DNA from: Chrysomallon squamiferum
Taxonomy: Eukaryota > Mollusca > Gastropoda > Neomphalida > Peltospiridae
Assembly: GCA_012295275.1 (NCBI GenBank)
Contig: CM022671.1
Coordinates: 6,079,065 to 6,106,564 of the forward strand
DNA length: 27,500 bases
Reading direction: 5' to 3'
Part shown: positions 1 through 10,024 of the stretch, piece after piece
Layout: each line of letters opens with the position of its first letter
Position numbering within the stretch: the first letter of the stretch is position 1
Program-made: the position numbers and the translations under genes
The notes under the pieces: model-generated
Told to the model about the DNA's origin: nothing
Seen by the model: the letters and a program-made list of their open reading frames with translations, nothing else
Database searches by the model: none

Positions 1-158
1 AAATTGAAGCCTCGTATACATCTGTCTATCTGTTTGTGTATCCATTTATCAGTATCTTTATCTCTATCTATCTATCTATCTATCCATCCATCCTTCCATC
101 CAACCATCCATCTATCCATCCATCCATCTATCAATATATCTATCTAGCTATATATCTA

Positions 159-192
<34 letters not shown>

Positions 193-535
193 AATCTCTA
201 TCTTCAAAATTTCTGTTCATTTTCCGATATCATAAAAATAACGAACAACTAGTGTTCATTTTGCTATAATATCGATTAAGCAAATAATAATAATAACAAC
301 AACAACAACAACAACAACAGTAACAACAACAACAACAATAATAATGATAATAATAATAATAGTAACAATAACAACAACGATAATAATAATATCAATAACA
401 GTAACAAACAATAACAATAACAATAACAATAACAATAATAACAATAACAATTATAACAGTCATAATAATAATAATAATAATAATCGCAACGGAAGAAGAA
501 GAAGAAGAAGAAGAAGAAGAAGAAGAAGAAGAAAA
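1..535. repeat. Cluster of tetranucleotide and trinucleotide microsatellites
   Basis: Bases 60-195 are ATCT/ATCC/GTCT tetranucleotide repeats. From about 281 the sequence is AAC/AAT-type triplets and AACAAT units, ending in a pure purine GAA tract at about 491-533. Apparent open frames here (Ser/Ile/Tyr-rich, poly-Leu, poly-Asn/Arg) are translations of the repeats. Confidence 0.9.
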
Positions 536-704
536 GAGAAAAAAGGAATTTAAAAAGAAATTCTACTTTTTCCGATGTAATATCTTGAAAAATAAATATC
601 TCAGAGAAAACATTACAATTGTTAGTATTAAAAATAATTTTAGATCGTTTGGGTCTTAAGTTAGATAGAGTTAGAAACGCAATTTGTGTTCAGGGTACTT
701 ACTT

Positions 705-705
<1 letters not shown>

Positions 706-744
<39 letters not shown>
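706..744. repeat. (ATGT)n microsatellite
   Basis: About nine to ten near-perfect TATG units. The flanks (540-705 and 745-840) are AT-rich with no recognisable feature. Confidence 0.85.
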
Positions 745-746
<2 letters not shown>

Positions 747-858
747 CAAACAACAACAAGAAAAAAAAATCCTGCACCAATAAACAAAACAACAAAAGTA
801 CAAGCAGAAAACTAAGAAACCGTTATCAGTATAGTTTATATATATATATATATACACA

Positions 859-888
859 CGATAATATATATATATATATATATTATCG
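859..888. repeat. 30-bp perfect AT palindrome
   Basis: An alternating TA core is bounded by CGATAAT and its reverse complement ATTATCG, which gives a perfect 30-bp dyad able to extrude as a cruciform. A separate TA run (838-854) lies just left of it. Confidence 0.85.
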
Positions 889-1068
889 TTGATTCTGTTG
901 TTGTTACTGTTTGTTGTTTTGTATTTTTGTCTTTTTTTAAAAATTTATTGTTATTGTCGTTATCATTATTAACATCATTAAAAAAGTGGCATTATCTTAA
1001 TATATTATTTTCGCTCTCTCTATCTCTCGATTTCGTTATATATAGATGTAAGTGTATGTAAAAAATTG

Positions 1069-1692
1069 TTATATATTAAACAAAAAATCTATTATTTATT
1101 ATAATAAGGCACGTAAAGGAAATGTGATAGATGCTTTCAACAAAAGCAAGTGAAAAGAGAAAGTTTTTGAAAAATAACTACATTAACAAAGAAAAAATCA
1201 AAGAATAAAATAACAAACAACTTTGTGTATGAGTATATTCAAGCATACATATACATACACACATACATACATATAAACACACACACACATATATATTTTC
1301 TTATATATGTGTTTATATGTATGTGTGTATGTATATGTATGCATCTGTCTGTCTCTCTCTATATACTCTCTGAGTATATTCATGCATACATATACATACA
1401 CACATACATATAAACATACACACATATAAACACATACATATAAACACACACACATATATGTGTGTGTGTGTGTGTTTATATGGATATGTTTATATATATG
1501 TGTGTATGTATATGTATGCATGTATATACTCATACACAAAGTTGTTTGTTATTTTATTCTTTGAGTTTTTCTTTGTTAATGTAATTATTTTTCAAAAACC
1601 TTCTCTTTTCCCTTGCTTTTGTTGAAAGCATCTATCACATTTCCTATACGAGTCTTATTATAATAAATATATGATTCTTGTTTAATATATAA
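1069..1692. mobile_element. Foldback / MITE-like element with about 180-bp inverted arms
   Basis: The left arm (1069 to about 1245) reappears as its reverse complement in the right arm (about 1512-1692) with only scattered mismatches. Both ends carry the 13-base sequence TTATATATTAAAC. The centre is AC/AT-rich microsatellite that is itself made of two smaller inverted repeats (about 1234-1345 and 1375-1530), so the whole unit can fold into a branched hairpin. There is no transposase frame; the 113-codon open frame inside is a microsatellite translation. A target-site duplication is not clear because the flanks are AT-rich. Confidence 0.7.
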
Positions 1693-1754
1693 AATAAAAT
1701 TTATATTAGTAACTACTTGTATTGTAAGACAACTGTTACATTGTTTAAATTTAA

Positions 1755-1903
1755 ATAAATAAATAAATAAATAAATAAAAGTTTAATAAAAATACATTTA
1801 AAAATCATCTCTGTCTTAAACACAAACAAAAAAAAGTTAAAAAAATAAAATTTAAAGACCATAAAGAATAATAAAAATAAATAATAACGAATAAATAAAA
1901 TAA

Positions 1904-1980
<77 letters not shown>

Positions 1981-2141
1981 TAAATAATAATAAAAACACC
2001 ACAAAACAGTAGCAAATAAGAAAGAATTACAGAAAAAAGAAGAGATAAAATCAATGTTTCATTGATTAATTTCGTTCTTTCTGGTTTTCTTTTTAATCTC
2101 TTTTATTCATTTCTTTTTCTCTTTTATTTCGTTTAATCTTT

Positions 2142-2176
<35 letters not shown>

Positions 2177-2180
2177 TAAT
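1755..2180. repeat. AAAT, AAT and TTTA repeats
   Basis: AAAT units occupy about 1755-1780. A long pure AAT tract runs from about 1907 to 1978, and TTTA units from about 2140 to 2176. The sequence between is AT-rich without coding character. Confidence 0.85.
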
Positions 2181-2228
2181 TTTTATTTATTTATATATTT
2201 ATTTTTATTGTTGTTATAATTTTTAATC

Positions 2229-2427
2229 TTGAGCCACAATGAAACCTATATTCGAACTACAAGTACTAGCACAGTACTTTAAAACTTTCACATGAACAGA
2301 TCATTTTTGTGTCGGTAAGTTAATATCAACAGAATTCGTCTGTTAAAAACAAGTGTAATTTATGACTGACTTTGAAACTGTTTATTTTGTATACTCATAC
2401 GTTATTGTTTTATTACTTGTGGCTCAA
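2229..2427. repeat. 199-bp segment bounded by 11-bp inverted repeats
   Basis: TTGAGCCACAA at 2229-2239 is matched exactly by its reverse complement TTGTGGCTCAA at 2417-2427. The interior is non-repetitive, AT-rich and without an open frame. The size and termini fit a small non-autonomous DNA element, but no target-site duplication is evident. Confidence 0.3.
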
Positions 2428-2528
2428 TTTATAATAAAACATTAAATTATAAATCGAAAATTTCAAACGAGTGTCAACTTCTGTAAAAAAAAAAAAAAAA
2501 TGATTATGAAATAAAAACATTTTCTGAA

Positions 2529-2860
2529 AAAATAAAATAAAATAAAATAAAATAAATAAATGAAGAAAAAATAAAATAAAATAAAATAAAATAAATAGGT
2601 ATATATAGACAGACGGATATAAAGATAGACAGATAAAAAGATATATAGAGAGACAAACAGATGTATAGATATATAAATATACACATAGGCGGTGAGACAG
2701 ACGTGTAGACAGACAGACAGATGCTTATCATGATAAATTGGCTTTCTAATTTAATTTTGGCTTTCACTTCAGTTTCAGTTTGTTATCGTATATCAATTAA
2801 TACAGCTCAAATGGTCATGTTTTGTATCGTAATATTTTACGATAAAAGTCATCGTTCTTT

Positions 2861-2896
<36 letters not shown>

Positions 2897-2910
2897 TTAT
2901 TTTTATTTTC
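2529..2910. repeat. AAAAT, GATA/GACA and TTTA repeats
   Basis: AAAAT units occupy about 2529-2596, mixed GATA/GACA/AGAC tetranucleotides about 2597-2722, and TTTA units about 2862-2900. Open frames over them are repeat translations. Confidence 0.8.
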
Positions 2911-4060
2911 TTTATGCCAAATAAATTACATTCTGGAGTTAGTATTACAATAACAACCAACAGCAATAAATTGCCAAACTCGCCAAACTGAAATACTTCC
3001 TTTGCACGATGGAATGATGATATATATTTTTTTTTTCCCAAAATTAACGATGTCTGACGCTTTCAGAAGCATTCTAGTTTTTATTAACGAGTTATAAAAA
3101 TAGACACAACAACATATTGCAATACATTCAGTCGTGCAATTTACTAATAAATGTTTTTGTATCGGCTGTTTTATATTAACAGCTTATTAAAGTTTATATA
3201 ACTGGTTGGTTAGATGGGTTATCAACAGTATTTAATAACGTAATACGTTTATCATGCTAAAAAGTGAGGATCAACTTTGCTGATAAAAAAAAATATATAT
3301 ATAAATAAAATTAATAATAAATAAATAAAAAGAAAAAATAAACGTTAAAGAGAATAGAAAAGAAAGAAAGAAAGAAAGGAAAATTTAAAACGCTTATAAA
3401 TTCTGATTTATAGCATGCTGTCTTGAGCATATTTTAGAAGCCAACAGTATTCAGTTCTTCCAGTGTGGCCTACTTTCTGTAACACAAAATTATGATGTTG
3501 CAATTTCCTTTCCGAAAAATGACTCATTTTGTTGTGTGTGTTGAACGTTTGGATGTATTCACAGAACCAACGCGAACACTGATGTTACATTTTCTAAAAA
3601 CCTTATAACTGGTTTTGTTTGATCTTATAATTAACATTTAGACTATAGCTTTTGACATAATTAATATTTGACTCTTTTCAGATTCTGATCTCATAGACTT
3701 CGACATTTTATTACATTTCATAACCATGATTCCGTACAAGGAAATAGTCGCTAAAAAGTTTAGACATTTGTTAGTTACATTTTAAATAGATTTAGATCGC
3801 TCTTTAAATAAAGAGATTCAGAAGAGGATGATGTTACGAATATCAAGGACACAAATGGTTAAATAATATAAACAAAAACAAAATTTAAAAAATTGTTATA
3901 GCATATGATGGTACTGTGTACTGAATGTTTGCAATAGAACTTATATACTACATTCATTCAGAATTTTATATATATCTACATCTATATATTAGTGATCTAA
4001 AAATGTTAATGTATGTTCTATAATACCTTTTATTTTTAATTTCAAACAAATAACCCTTAT
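2911..4060. other. AT-rich intergenic stretch, no feature identified
   Basis: Non-repetitive AT-rich sequence with a short AAAG run (about 3360-3378). I see no open frame, splice pattern, RNA-like hairpin or transposon end that I can support. Confidence 0.6.
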
Positions 4061-4085
4061 AGTAGTAGTAGTAGTAGTAGTAGTA

Positions 4086-4119
<34 letters not shown>

Positions 4120-4139
4120 TGATGATGATGATGATGATG

Positions 4140-4183
<44 letters not shown>
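4061..4183. repeat. Compound triplet microsatellite AGT-AAT-GAT-AAT
   Basis: Four consecutive blocks share the same period and phase: AGT (4061-4088), AAT (4088-4117), GAT (4117-4140) and AAT (4140-4182). This pattern suggests point substitutions in one triplet array that then spread by slippage. Confidence 0.9.
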
Positions 4184-4184
<1 letters not shown>

Positions 4185-4249
4185 GGTTCTATGAGACCCT
4201 GTGTGATTATTGCTGTATATATAAAAAAACTAGGCCAGCCCTGGAGTGT

Positions 4250-4780
4250 TAATAACGACATCTTATCTCGAAGTTACCGATGTGTATTCAGTGTAAATAT
4301 TTCAGATAATTACACGAGATAAACGCGCATCCCTGTAACAGCCGGCATTTTAGCGACTCTAACGGCTAAAACATGTTTACGTAACCTCGATAAGCGATAT
4401 ACTACTTTTAGCTCAAACTTCGTACCGGATTGTTTTTATCTAAGCCGAGAAAGGTCGGATTACATTTCACTTCGTTCAGAAATACGCTCAGAGCAGACGT
4501 GTCGTTGCTTAGCAACGACCTACTTCTCGCGTAGGTCACACACCTATGGACAGAGGATCGAAATGACTCGCTATCAGCTGAAAAGAGTTTTTGGTACAAA
4601 TCTTTGTTGAATTTGATAGGAGTTTTAGTTATTATGTTACAAAGCGAACCGTACCACCGGATATAAAGTAGACGTATGACCTCCATGTTATTCGTGCGTG
4701 TAAAAGCGATAGCTACAGTTCTTTTTATAGAAAATATTTAATTCGTGCTTTTTAAAGTGGTGGTGGGAGGGATGGGATGT
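4250..4780. promoter_or_regulatory. CpG-rich island with X-box and G-quadruplex motif; possible promoter or first exon
   Basis: CpG dinucleotides are dense here and scarce in the flanking kilobases. The block includes a perfect RFX-type inverted X-box, GTTGCT-T-AGCAAC (4504-4516), and a compact G-run motif (4759-4776). A 92-codon minus-strand open frame (4686-4408, beginning MEVIRLLYIRW) spans most of it. It is not low-complexity, but I do not recognise it. A promoter, a first exon, or a decayed element are all possible. Confidence 0.35.
4504..4516. promoter_or_regulatory. RFX-type X-box
   Basis: GTTGCT and AGCAAC form a perfect inverted pair with a one-base spacer, matching the RFX winged-helix consensus GTTRCY-N(0-3)-RGYAAC. 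X-boxes mark ciliary gene promoters in animals. Site function is inferred only. Confidence 0.4.
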
Positions 4781-4904
4781 ACCTTGTACATTGAACCGTA
4801 GAGTCGATTTATTTATCTGTTTATTCTGCTGAAGATGATAAGTCACAATGTTTTCTTTTTCTTTATACCTTTTGCATAAATAATAGTAATATCAGTATAT
4901 ATAT

Positions 4905-4996
4905 ATGGCTTAGGGAATATTATAGTCTGGAAATATAATCAAATAAGAAAAGTTTAAATGAAGACGAAAAAAAAAACCAATATATATATTGTTAGT

Positions 4997-5038
<42 letters not shown>

Positions 5039-5106
5039 GTTTTTTTCGTCTTCATTTAAACTTCTTATTTCATTATATTTCCAGACTATAATATTCCCTA
5101 CGCCAT
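4905..5106. mobile_element. MITE-like hairpin element (about 202 bp)
   Basis: The left arm from ATGGCTTAGGG (4905) is mirrored by the right arm ending CCCTACGCCAT (5106). The arms are about 80 bp long with only a few mismatches and small gaps, and they surround a TA-repeat loop (about 5001-5034). The termini begin ATGGC on both arms. There is no coding capacity. TTTTGCAT occurs close outside both ends (about 4870 and 5106), but too far from the left end to be an accepted target duplication. Confidence 0.7.
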
Positions 5107-5503
5107 TTTGCATTACCTTAGCAACCTAACGATATGGAATTATTGATTCAAATATGAGTTTAATTCCGATATATGTAATTTCAGTAACAAATAAATAATT
5201 AATCATGTGAATTCTGTGGCAGTCTCAGTTTCTGTTCACACTATATATATAACTGCATTCCGTGCAGTGTGTGAATTACAGAATTCTGACAAAAGATTGT
5301 ATAATGTCTGGGCATGACACATGACTGTGACGTCCAGTGTGATATCTGGTACTTCAACACTCGATTATCTAGAACAAAAATATCTTCAACACTGTCAGTA
5401 AACACGCAGAGGCATGTTTAATGATTAAAAACAAATCATAATCTGAGTGAGATCTTTTAATTTTATTTTCTATTTTTATTATTATATATTACTACGCACA
5501 TAC

Positions 5504-5506
<3 letters not shown>

Positions 5507-5579
<73 letters not shown>
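5507..5579. repeat. (CT)n dinucleotide tract, about 73 bp uninterrupted
   Basis: A pure CT repeat, GA on the other strand; open frames reading Ser-Leu or Arg-Glu are its translation. A mirror-symmetric homopurine/homopyrimidine tract of this length can form triplex DNA. Flanking 5107-5506 and 5580-5980 hold nothing else I can identify. Confidence 0.95.
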
Positions 5580-5584
<5 letters not shown>

Positions 5585-6002
5585 AGAAACAAAGTAACGA
5601 GAACAATAGTAGTTTGTAGAAGGACTGGTAATAGTAATAGTAGTAGTAATAAAACAATAAACACTGTATTTCAAAGTTACTTGTACCAGTTATTTAACTT
5701 TAATTCTTACCACTGTATATATCGTTTTCAACAAAATCCCCATATTCAAGCTTGACAGGATATAACATAATTAAAGAATTCGTCTACACAGGGTAAGAAA
5801 TTTATCTGTTACGTATTGAAAACTGAGTAGGTACATCCGCTGCTGACAAATGAAATATGATATATTTTTTTCATGCGCATTCTTAATATTAACAAGCTGG
5901 ACTGTTACAGTTTTTAAACCACGCACGCACGCACACACACAAGACACACTATTTATTTATTTTTCTTATTATTACCCATATTATGATTATGATTATGATT
6001 AC

Positions 6003-6023
6003 TATTATTATTATTATTATTAT

Positions 6024-6061
<38 letters not shown>
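6003..6061. repeat. ATT then AGT triplet repeat
   Basis: ATT units (6003-6024) turn directly into AGT units (6025-6061), preceded by four ATTATG units (about 5978-6000). Confidence 0.9.
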
Positions 6062-6062
6062 T

Positions 6063-6644
6063 TTAGAACTCAAATATCAACGTAATACATTCATAACCGG
6101 GGATAAACATGGATAAAAGGATACACAACACACTAAGAAAGAAGCTAAGCAAAAGAAAAGACATCGTGACTTGTATTTGCCAACAACTGGAACGTGACGT
6201 CAAATAAAATGGGAGATGTAACATGATGACTGTACGTACATTATGACAACGTTCCGCTTGGAAAAGTAGGAATTTCAGCCGTGATAAACAAAATGTTTTC
6301 TTTTTTTTCTTCTTCTTTTTGTAAAGCCTTCCGTGCAAGAATCGGAGAGAGCAAAGATTACCTCGCGTCTGATTATGTTTTTCAGCAGTAACGGTAGCAC
6401 TGATACTAGCAACAATGGCGGTGACAGAAATACCAGTAGCAGTAGACGCAGTACTGAAGTAGTCGTAGTAAAACAGCAATAATAAAAGTAAAATACTAGT
6501 AATATCGTTATTACTTTTAATAATAGTTTTAAGTAGTAAGTAGATGTGTTAAGCTGAATTTATTTATTTATTTATTTTATTTTATTTTATTTTATTTCAC
6601 TTTACTATGTTTTTTGTTTTGTTATAAAATGTAATGACTGCATT

Positions 6645-6675
<31 letters not shown>

Positions 6676-7540
6676 TTTACTAAATGCTAAAACATAATAA
6701 TTTTGATCATTTTATTCTTTATTATTATTAAGGGAATGCTTTTTTTTTTTACAAAAAAAACACTGCATAATGGCTACTTGCAGCATGCATACAGTGTTTT
6801 ACATTTCAGTGCTCAAAGTTCACCGTGTTTTTAACTCGTTGGCAGGTGTAGAGGTCAGACTTTGATGGTCTTATCAGAATAATCTGACTCCACAAGTGTC
6901 TTTACGATTGACTGACATTAAGTAATGGACAAGATTATGACTCAAGCCATATACTTGTTTATCTGAGAACAGACGCGATTTTGATCGTGCATAGGGTTAA
7001 TGTGGTAACACAGAATATATCAGCTAAACAGCTGAACGCGGCTTCTCGAGTTAAATAGACTGGAACATTATTTTATTTGCCAACTTTTATAACTTGTAGG
7101 TAATAAAGTACCGTGTGTAAGAAACGAAATGAAATGTTTAACCTTTTTTTTACCTGTAAGAAGTAGCTTAATTTCACTAAAACCGTAAGACTTAACAAGA
7201 ACAAGTTTTTCGTCGAGATAACGTTAAAGTTTTACATTTTACGATTTCTTGAATAGTCAGTATAGGAAATATGTATTTTTTTCTTTTACTAAATGTTTTC
7301 TTTGTTTTATGGCAGAAAATGAAAAATTAACACCAAATCTGTGAAACGGGATTTATAATACTGTTAGTTCTTTATCTTCTGTTTATGTGCTTTTAAGCTT
7401 TTAAAAATATATGTTATTTTTGCGACCGTTAGAGCATTAGATACAGACTAATTTATTAAGGATAACATTTCTAGTAATTATTTCTTTAGTGTTTTTAATT
7501 ACCCTACTACTGAATACATATTGTAACGTGATGTAATAAC
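6063..7540. other. Intergenic, AT-rich, no gene identified
   Basis: It contains TTTA and TTTTA repeats (about 6558-6597 and 6645-6676), a perfect CRE octamer (6195-6202) and a weak nine-base stem around 6757-6800. The 138-codon minus-strand open frame at 6063-6479 runs through an A-tract and repeat-derived Ser/Thr/Ala codons and does not look like a protein. Confidence 0.5.
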
Positions 7541-7544
7541 ACTA

Positions 7545-7583
7545 TGACGTCACATACGAAACCAGTATAAAGGTAATGCAAAT
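7545..7583 (+). promoter_or_regulatory. CRE, TATA box and octamer cluster
   Basis: Within 39 bases lie TGACGTCA (7545-7552, perfect CRE), TATAAA (7566-7571) and ATGCAAAT (7576-7583, perfect POU octamer). Order and spacing resemble a small plus-strand core promoter. No open frame or splice donor of note follows, so an enhancer or chance are alternatives. Confidence 0.3.
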
Positions 7584-8938
7584 GTATGCTGAATATTATA
7601 TACTGTATTAAATTACTCGAATAGAATTTTATTTTAGCTTCAATATAATGGCCAACGTCGTTTCATTGTTATAGAACATTGAAAGAATTGAAAAGCATTA
7701 AATAAATAACTAAAACTGGTTTATCAAAAATGTTTATTTAAAATAATAACATATATATATACAAGTCGTATTTCGCGTTTCAGAAAGTGTAGAAATTGAA
7801 GTGATGTGTCATATGGGCAGATAAAAGGTTAATGATACTCAAGCACGTCGTTAATGTTATAGGTTTACTTCTCTGCATCAGCGATTAACTAGTTCAGAAT
7901 CTTCAATAAATTTCAATCGTGCTTATTCACTTCAGGTTATTTTGTGTTTCTGTTTATACTCTCTATAAAAAAAAAAAAAAAAAAAAAATCTGGAATCCAA
8001 GCTTCGAATTTACTTTTTTCTTGGAAACGACATTTTATTTTCAATTTTATACAAGGCAAATTTCGAATATTAGCTCTTAATTGTATTTGTGTTTGTATAG
8101 TTATTGAACATCTTTAAAAAAATGAATGATACAATTTCCACGATCTAATGTGAATTCTGACATCTTGTTCCATTAATGAAACCTGGAAAAGATACCAAAC
8201 TTATCTAATCAACAGGTTAAAATTTGTGACGACACTTTGATTATTTAGTGTGCGTGGTAGGTTAGTTTGTGTTGAAGAAAGATTCTTTCGCTCGTCATGT
8301 ATCAAAAACAAAACAAAACAAATCGGGTGTAGCAATGCTTTGCATTTTATTATTCACACATATATTGTACATGATTTACATATGTGACGTAAACGTGACT
8401 GTACTAAAAATAACTTTGTGAACATAGACATTGACTGTAAATATTGTTTACATTTTAACATTTAAGAAAAAGAAAGAAAATCAGCTATAGAATCAATCTA
8501 TAAGTGGTTTCTCTGTCTATAGTCTATATACAAATATACAGGCATTCTTCCAACACTGATTATATAGTATTAATTTGGTCTTCACCATGAATGAAACCTT
8601 CACCAAACATCCGTGAACAGCCTTCGTTGACTGGCACCAAGTCTCCGACCTGTCTCATACAAGATTAAAACACTTTCTGAAAATGTAATACACATGAACA
8701 TGCTCAAATAACAGAGCTCATGTCGGGACAGGGTATGTGTATGTGTGAAATCTGTTTAGACTTCACTTGCACACTGAACCGGACTTAAAACTAACAAACG
8801 TATGTTTGCAAACAAATAGTTAATGTCGGACCACAACCGAACACAATAAGCTGATATTCGTGTCGTTACCACTGGTAAGAAACATAGCTTTGTAAGTTAG
8901 AGCCGAATAGTAATAGAATCTGTTTTGTTGATTGTGAC
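7584..8938. other. Intergenic, no gene identified
   Basis: AT-rich with a poly-A run (about 7968-7988). From about 8450 to 8930 the sequence is less repetitive, but it holds no long open frame. It includes the palindrome TGTTTGCAAACA at 8803-8814. It could be distal 3' UTR or intergenic sequence; nothing decides between these. Confidence 0.4.
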
Positions 8939-9005
8939 AAATACTACTACTACTACTATTATTACTACTACTACTAATAATAATAAAAACAATAATAATA
9001 ATATA
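8939..9005. repeat. ACT/AAT triplet-rich patch
   Basis: Imperfect CTA/ATT/AAT triplets with interruptions. No coding character. Confidence 0.7.
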
Positions 9006-9960
9006 ATAATAATTAAAAATCAGAAGAAAACATCACTCTGAACACCCCTGGTACTTGTTTGCAAACAAATGTTTGTGTAGTCAAGTTTCTAACACATTCA
9101 TTCTGGTCGCGAGTCTTCTTCAGCCTCCTTCAGCCGACAGTCGAGTTAAATCATCTTGATACAACAGTAATTATAAAAAATATGTCCGCTCTTTGCACTT
9201 CATGTACAGAAGACACATTTATTGTAATTACTTTGTCAACAACGAAAGTGAACAAAAATATAAATACGTGGTAAATACACACGCATATAAAAAAAACAAT
9301 AAAATAACAAAAACTTTGATTACAAAATATAAAGTCAGAAGGTCCTCGCTATTATATTTTCTCTGTGTAGGTCTTTTCACACATACGTCGGCAGCATCTC
9401 AGTGAACGTCCTGTCTGTTTCTATTACGTCGTTTTGGACGGATGAGAATCAGTGTGTAAGCAGTGCGTGAACGCCATGACAGTAATTCTCATTTGTTTTA
9501 TTGTCTGTACTGTACAATACGGTTATTTATTACACGTGCTATTATTATTATTTGTAGATAAAACTACAGAATATTTAATATATAACAGAAGTGGTGAAAA
9601 TAGTGTGTGTCTGGAACGTATCTACGTTATTTACATTAAATCCTGTTTATGCGTTTTTCGTATTCACGGTGCACATTAACGACGACCTTCTCCGAGGACC
9701 CCTGTAATACGTTTAGTTATTTGCACACAGAACATGCCTATACATTTCTTACTTTACAAAAACGTAAACATAATAAACATAATAATAATAATGCAGTCAT
9801 TTTATAAGAAACAAAAAAAAAAAAAGAACAAAAAAAAGAGAACGTAGTAAAGGACAACAACAAAAAACTAGAAAACAATCCCCACAAAAATAGTAAAATG
9901 TAATGTTATAAAATATACAAAATAGTTAAGTATTACAAATAAACAGTGAAATTTAACAGT
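9006..9960. other. Intergenic, three short open frames without support
   Basis: Plus-strand open frames of 71, 70 and 75 codons (9059-9274, 9193-9405, 9452-9679) overlap or adjoin, lack recognisable motifs and are within chance length. The palindrome TGTTTGCAAACA recurs at 9056-9067. Confidence 0.4.
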
Positions 9961-9969
9961 ACAATACTT

Positions 9970-10024
9970 CCCCCCCAAAACACCCCCACAGAACAAGAAA
10001 CAAACCCCCCCCCCAAAAAAACCC
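9970..10024 (-). other. C-tract cluster (G-quadruplex / i-motif potential)
   Basis: C runs of 7 (9970-9976), 5 (9983-9987), 10 (10005-10014) and 3 (10022-10024) stand in otherwise C-poor DNA. The G-rich minus strand could form a G-quadruplex, although one loop would be 17 bases long. Confidence 0.4.

Noticed and set aside
36-553. Open frames rich in Ser/Ile/Tyr, Leu/Val, and Asn/Arg
   Set aside because: Direct translations of tetra- and trinucleotide microsatellites on both strands; no non-repeat coding content.
1198-1539. 113-codon minus-strand Cys/Val/Tyr-rich open frame
   Set aside because: It lies on the AC/AT microsatellite core of the foldback element.
1713-2054. 113-codon poly-Tyr / poly-Ile frames
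   Set aside because: Translation of the AAT tract.
6063-6479. 138-codon minus-strand open frame with a Lys run and a hydrophobic C-terminal part
   Set aside because: Built around an A-tract and repeat-derived codons, with no motif and no promoter or splice context.
6757-6800. A microRNA-like hairpin
   Set aside because: Only a nine-base perfect outer stem with a poorly paired interior.
9059-9679. Three plus-strand open frames of 70-75 codons
   Set aside because: Short, overlapping and without motifs; within the chance length expected for this composition.
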